NCBI GenBank assembly: GCA_002715305.1
Contig: PAYV01000035.1
Location: 1-17,101 of the forward strand
Origin: Rickettsiales bacterium
Lineage (GTDB): Bacteria > Pseudomonadota > Alphaproteobacteria > Methylaequorales > Methylaequoraceae
DNA length: 17,101 nucleotides
Direction of reading: 5' to 3'
The first letter of the stretch is position 1, and each line of letters begins with the position of its first letter. The translations under genes were made by a program, and so were the position numbers. Shown piece after piece: positions 15,158 through 17,101 of the stretch. The notes beneath the pieces are model-generated. The model ran no database searches. It was given only the letters and a program-made list of their open reading frames with translations, and had not been told where the DNA came from.

Positions 15158-15182
15158 CTGCAATTGTCTTGCCATGTTGCAG
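15158..15182. repeat. Inverted repeat in the gap after the aminotransferase gene
   Basis: CTGCAA (15158-15163) and TTGCAG (15177-15182) are perfect inverted copies 13 bases apart. They occupy the only sizeable gap (56 bases) inside the glycan cluster and might shape transcript processing or expression between the two genes. There is no T-tract on either side, so it is not an obvious terminator. Confidence 0.3.
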
Positions 15183-15188
15183 ATAATA

Positions 15189-16289
15189 CTAAAAGAAGTT
15201 TAAGACAGTCTTTGAAATATACTTAATATCGTTTTTGCTAATATGTGGTCCTATTGGCAAGCTAACTATTTGGTTAGAAGCATTTCGAGCCTTTTTTATA
15301 TCCTTTGTAACTACCAATGACGAAGAAGCAGTTAATTCATCGATTGTATACGGATAATGAACTTTTACCTCAATTCCATTCTTAAACATATATTTTATGA
15401 ATTTAGCTCTATCAGAAAGTAAAATTACAAACATATTGTATGAGTGAAAGACATTTTTTGCTTTTTTAGGTACCTTAATATGGCCTCTACAGATTATATC
15501 CTCAAACTCATTTAAATAGAAATTTGCCTGCTCCGAGCGTGCCAATAGAGTCTGATCATAGTAGTCCAATTGAACACATAAAAATGCTGCTTGCAGAGCA
15601 TCAATTCTCAAATTATGAGACCAAAAAGTAGCATCATCTCTTCCATTATGCCCATGATTTCGAGCAGATTTGACCCAAGTATCTATTTTTTTTTCTCGAC
15701 AACAGAGCCCACCAGCGTCACCCATAGCAGCCAAAGTTTTCAATGGGTGAAAGCTAAGACATCCAAAGTCCCCAAAAGTCCCGGCTAACTTGCCATTAAT
15801 TGAAGAACCATTTGCCTGCGCACAGTCTTCAATTAATGCGATATTTTCATCCTGACACAACTGTTTTATTTCATTTACAGATCCTATATTACCGTACAAA
15901 TGAACTAAGATCACCGCTTTGGTATTCTTATTAATAGACTTTTTTACTTCTTTGGAGTTCAAGCATAATGTATCATCAATATCACATAAAACTGCAGTAG
16001 CTCCAGTCAAACTAATTGCCGAAGTCGATGCCAGATAACTCAGAGGGGTAGTAATTACTTCGTCACCCGGGCCAATATTTCTTGCCTTTAATGCTAGATA
16101 TAAAGCAGCTGTACCACTGGAAACACCAGAAAAAAATTTTAGTCCAGTAAAGTTGGCGAATGCAGACTCAAATGACTCAACCTCCACCCCATTTATATAT
16201 TGACCATGACTCATAACTCTTTCGAGAGCTTGAACACTTCTCCTTTTTTGCTTTCTTAATTTTGCAGTTAAGTCGATATAAGGGATCAA
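15189..16289 (-). CDS. DegT/DnrJ/EryC1/StrS-family sugar aminotransferase, TTG start
   Basis: 366 residues, full family length. The N-terminus MIPYIDLTAKL matches the usual start of the family, and the first codon is then TTG at 16289-16287. The nearest in-frame ATG is Met26, which would remove the conserved N-terminus, and an in-frame TAA (16302-16304) lies just upstream. PLP motifs are visible: SSGTAALYLAL (57-67), EDCAQANG (154-161) with Asp155 and Gln158, and SFHPLKTLAAMGDAGG with Lys184 as the Schiff-base lysine. These enzymes transfer an amino group, usually from glutamate, to a keto sugar nucleotide. The gene begins 12 bases after the stop of the sugar-nucleotide dehydratase-like gene, which likely makes its substrate. 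Which sugar and which position are unknown. Confidence 0.9.
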   Translation of the reverse strand: MIPYIDLTAKLRKQKRRSVQALERVMSHGQYINGVEVESFESAFANFTGLKFFSGVSSGTAALYLALKARNIGPGDEVITTPLSYLASTSAISLTGATAVLCDIDDTLCLNSKEVKKSINKNTKAVILVHLYGNIGSVNEIKQLCQDENIALIEDCAQANGSSINGKLAGTFGDFGCLSFHPLKTLAAMGDAGGLCCREKKIDTWVKSARNHGHNGRDDATFWSHNLRIDALQAAFLCVQLDYYDQTLLARSEQANFYLNEFEDIICRGHIKVPKKAKNVFHSYNMFVILLSDRAKFIKYMFKNGIEVKVHYPYTIDELTASSSLVVTKDIKKARNASNQIVSLPIGPHISKNDIKYISKTVLNFF

Positions 16290-16301
16290 TGATACTACCA
16301 G

Positions 16302-17101
16302 TTATTTTTTATGGATGTATGTGAGAGTTTCATTTTGAATTTGATGAAGGTTTTCCTTCACCCAAGATATACAACCTTTGATGCCTTGCTTAAGACCTAC
16401 CTTTGGCTGCCAACCTAACTTATTCATCTTTTGGGAGTCGAGGAGGTAGTATTGGTCCTTCCCTCTTCTGTCTGGGCTTTTTTCCACTATTTTATCAAAA
16501 TCTGCATTCATTTCAGAAGCAATTAGTCTCACAAGATCAGCGATAGATATAAACTCTTTTGGTGATATGTGATAACTTTCACCAGCCCTTCCTTTATGCA
16601 ATATTAACCCTAAGGCACTTGCAATATCCGTACAATGAACAAACGATCTAATCGATAAGCCATCACCATGCAAGGGTATCTTCTGCCCACTTAAAATAGA
16701 AAAAATAGCCTTGGGTATAATTCTATACAATTGTTGACCGGGGCCATATACATTTGCAGCCCTAGTAATGATCGCTGGAAAACCAAAATTTTCACTCCAC
16801 ATTCTTACTATCTGATCTCCACAAGCCCTTGACAACGCATAAGGCGTTGTCGGTTGAAAATTAACATTCTCCTTGATCCATTGGCTGCCTGTATCGCCAT
16901 AAACCTCAGGAGTACTGAAGTGAATATATTTTTGCAAACCAGTGTATGAGTGTAAGACCCGTATGAGCTTCATGAAGGAGGCAACATTAGTCTGCATCCA
17001 ATCTTCAGGATTATCCCAACTTTCACCAACCATACTTTGTGAAGCAAAATTTATTATATAATCGGGTTTAAAATCGTTTAAAATCTCCTTCAACTCAGTT
17101 A
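16302..17101 (-). CDS. Extended-SDR nucleotide-sugar dehydratase/epimerase, N-terminus missing
   Basis: The frame is open through the last base, so the 5' end, including the GxxGxxG nucleotide-binding motif, is outside the window; an apparent start near 17093 is an internal TTG codon. About 266 residues are visible. DYIINFASQSMVGES is the strand after the cofactor fold. STPEVYGD carries the catalytic Thr/Glu region typical of 4,6-dehydratases, and TTPYALSRACGD carries the active-site Tyr. AANVYGPGQQLYRIIPKAI and HGDGLSIRSFVHCTDIASAL are the substrate-binding part of dTDP-glucose or GDP-mannose 4,6-dehydratase-like enzymes. The Lys of YxxxK is Arg (AGG codon). Its product would be a 4-keto-6-deoxy sugar nucleotide for the aminotransferase 12 bases downstream. 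The exact nucleotide sugar cannot be decided. Confidence 0.85.
   Translation of the reverse strand, partial: TELKEILNDFKPDYIINFASQSMVGESWDNPEDWMQTNVASFMKLIRVLHSYTGLQKYIHFSTPEVYGDTGSQWIKENVNFQPTTPYALSRACGDQIVRMWSENFGFPAIITRAANVYGPGQQLYRIIPKAIFSILSGQKIPLHGDGLSIRSFVHCTDIASALGLILHKGRAGESYHISPKEFISIADLVRLIASEMNADFDKIVEKSPDRRGKDQYYLLDSQKMNKLGWQPKVGLKQGIKGCISWVKENLHQIQNETLTYIHKK
16831..16851. repeat. Perfect eight-base inverted repeat inside the dehydratase active-site codons
   Basis: GACAACGC (16831-16838) and GCGTTGTC (16844-16851) flank a five-base loop. This is GC-richer than its surroundings and encodes the TTPYALS stretch around the catalytic Tyr. The messenger could fold a stable hairpin here; it may simply follow from codon choice. 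Confidence 0.35.

Noticed and set aside
17091..17093. TTG near the right edge as the start of the dehydratase-like gene
   Set aside because: The frame stays open to the window edge, and the family needs about 60 more N-terminal residues with the GxxGxxG motif, so this is an internal Leu codon.

Overview
The window is AT-rich bacterial DNA, densely packed with short intergenic gaps and many translationally coupled or nearly touching genes. The protein families (MttB-like N-terminus followed by DMGDH/SARDH-type flavoproteins, a DUF849/BKACE enzyme, PobA, and a TPR protein fused to a GT9-like domain) and the low GC point to a marine alphaproteobacterium of the streamlined Rhodobacterales or SAR116-like kind. 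This is a judgement from recalled families; no rRNA or marker gene is present to prove it. There are no tRNAs, rRNAs, CRISPR arrays, transposases or phage genes in the window.

Region 1 (1-5343, minus strand) is a three-gene operon for demethylating N-methylated amines. Transcription runs from a DMGDH-like flavoprotein, through an ATGA overlap, into a SARDH/DMGDH-like flavoprotein. After 22 bases comes an MttB-family corrinoid-type methyltransferase that is cut by the window edge. Together they could take glycine betaine (or a related quaternary amine) to dimethylglycine, sarcosine and glycine, passing one-carbon units to a corrinoid protein and to tetrahydrofolate. The 241-base gap upstream (5344-5584) is shared with a divergent sulfatase-superfamily gene. 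It holds a promoter-like pair, a T-N11-A dyad of LysR-regulator type, and a 12-base direct repeat with 21-base spacing.

Region 2 (5585-9860) holds the sulfatase/phosphonate-hydrolase-like gene (plus strand), whose active-site motif is CGSSR instead of CxPxR. Converging on it with no bases between the stop codons is a minus-strand pair: a TPR protein with a GT9-like C-terminal domain, and a SAM methyltransferase.

Region 3 (9983-12099, plus strand) has 4-hydroxybenzoate 3-monooxygenase (pobA), numbered collinearly with the Pseudomonas enzyme at all the active-site positions compared. It is followed by a BKACE-family beta-keto acid cleavage enzyme whose substrate-amine Glu position is Val. A hairpin follows, then a gene-free stretch (12100-12408).

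Region 4 (12409-17101, minus strand) is a surface-glycan type cluster. In transcription order it has an extended-SDR nucleotide-sugar dehydratase/epimerase (5' end outside the window, YxxxR instead of YxxxK), a DegT-family sugar aminotransferase that appears to start at TTG, a conserved protein of unknown function, and two SAM-dependent methyltransferases. The likely outcome is synthesis and methylation of an amino-deoxy sugar for a surface polysaccharide or glycoprotein, with the unknown protein as a candidate transfer or assembly factor.
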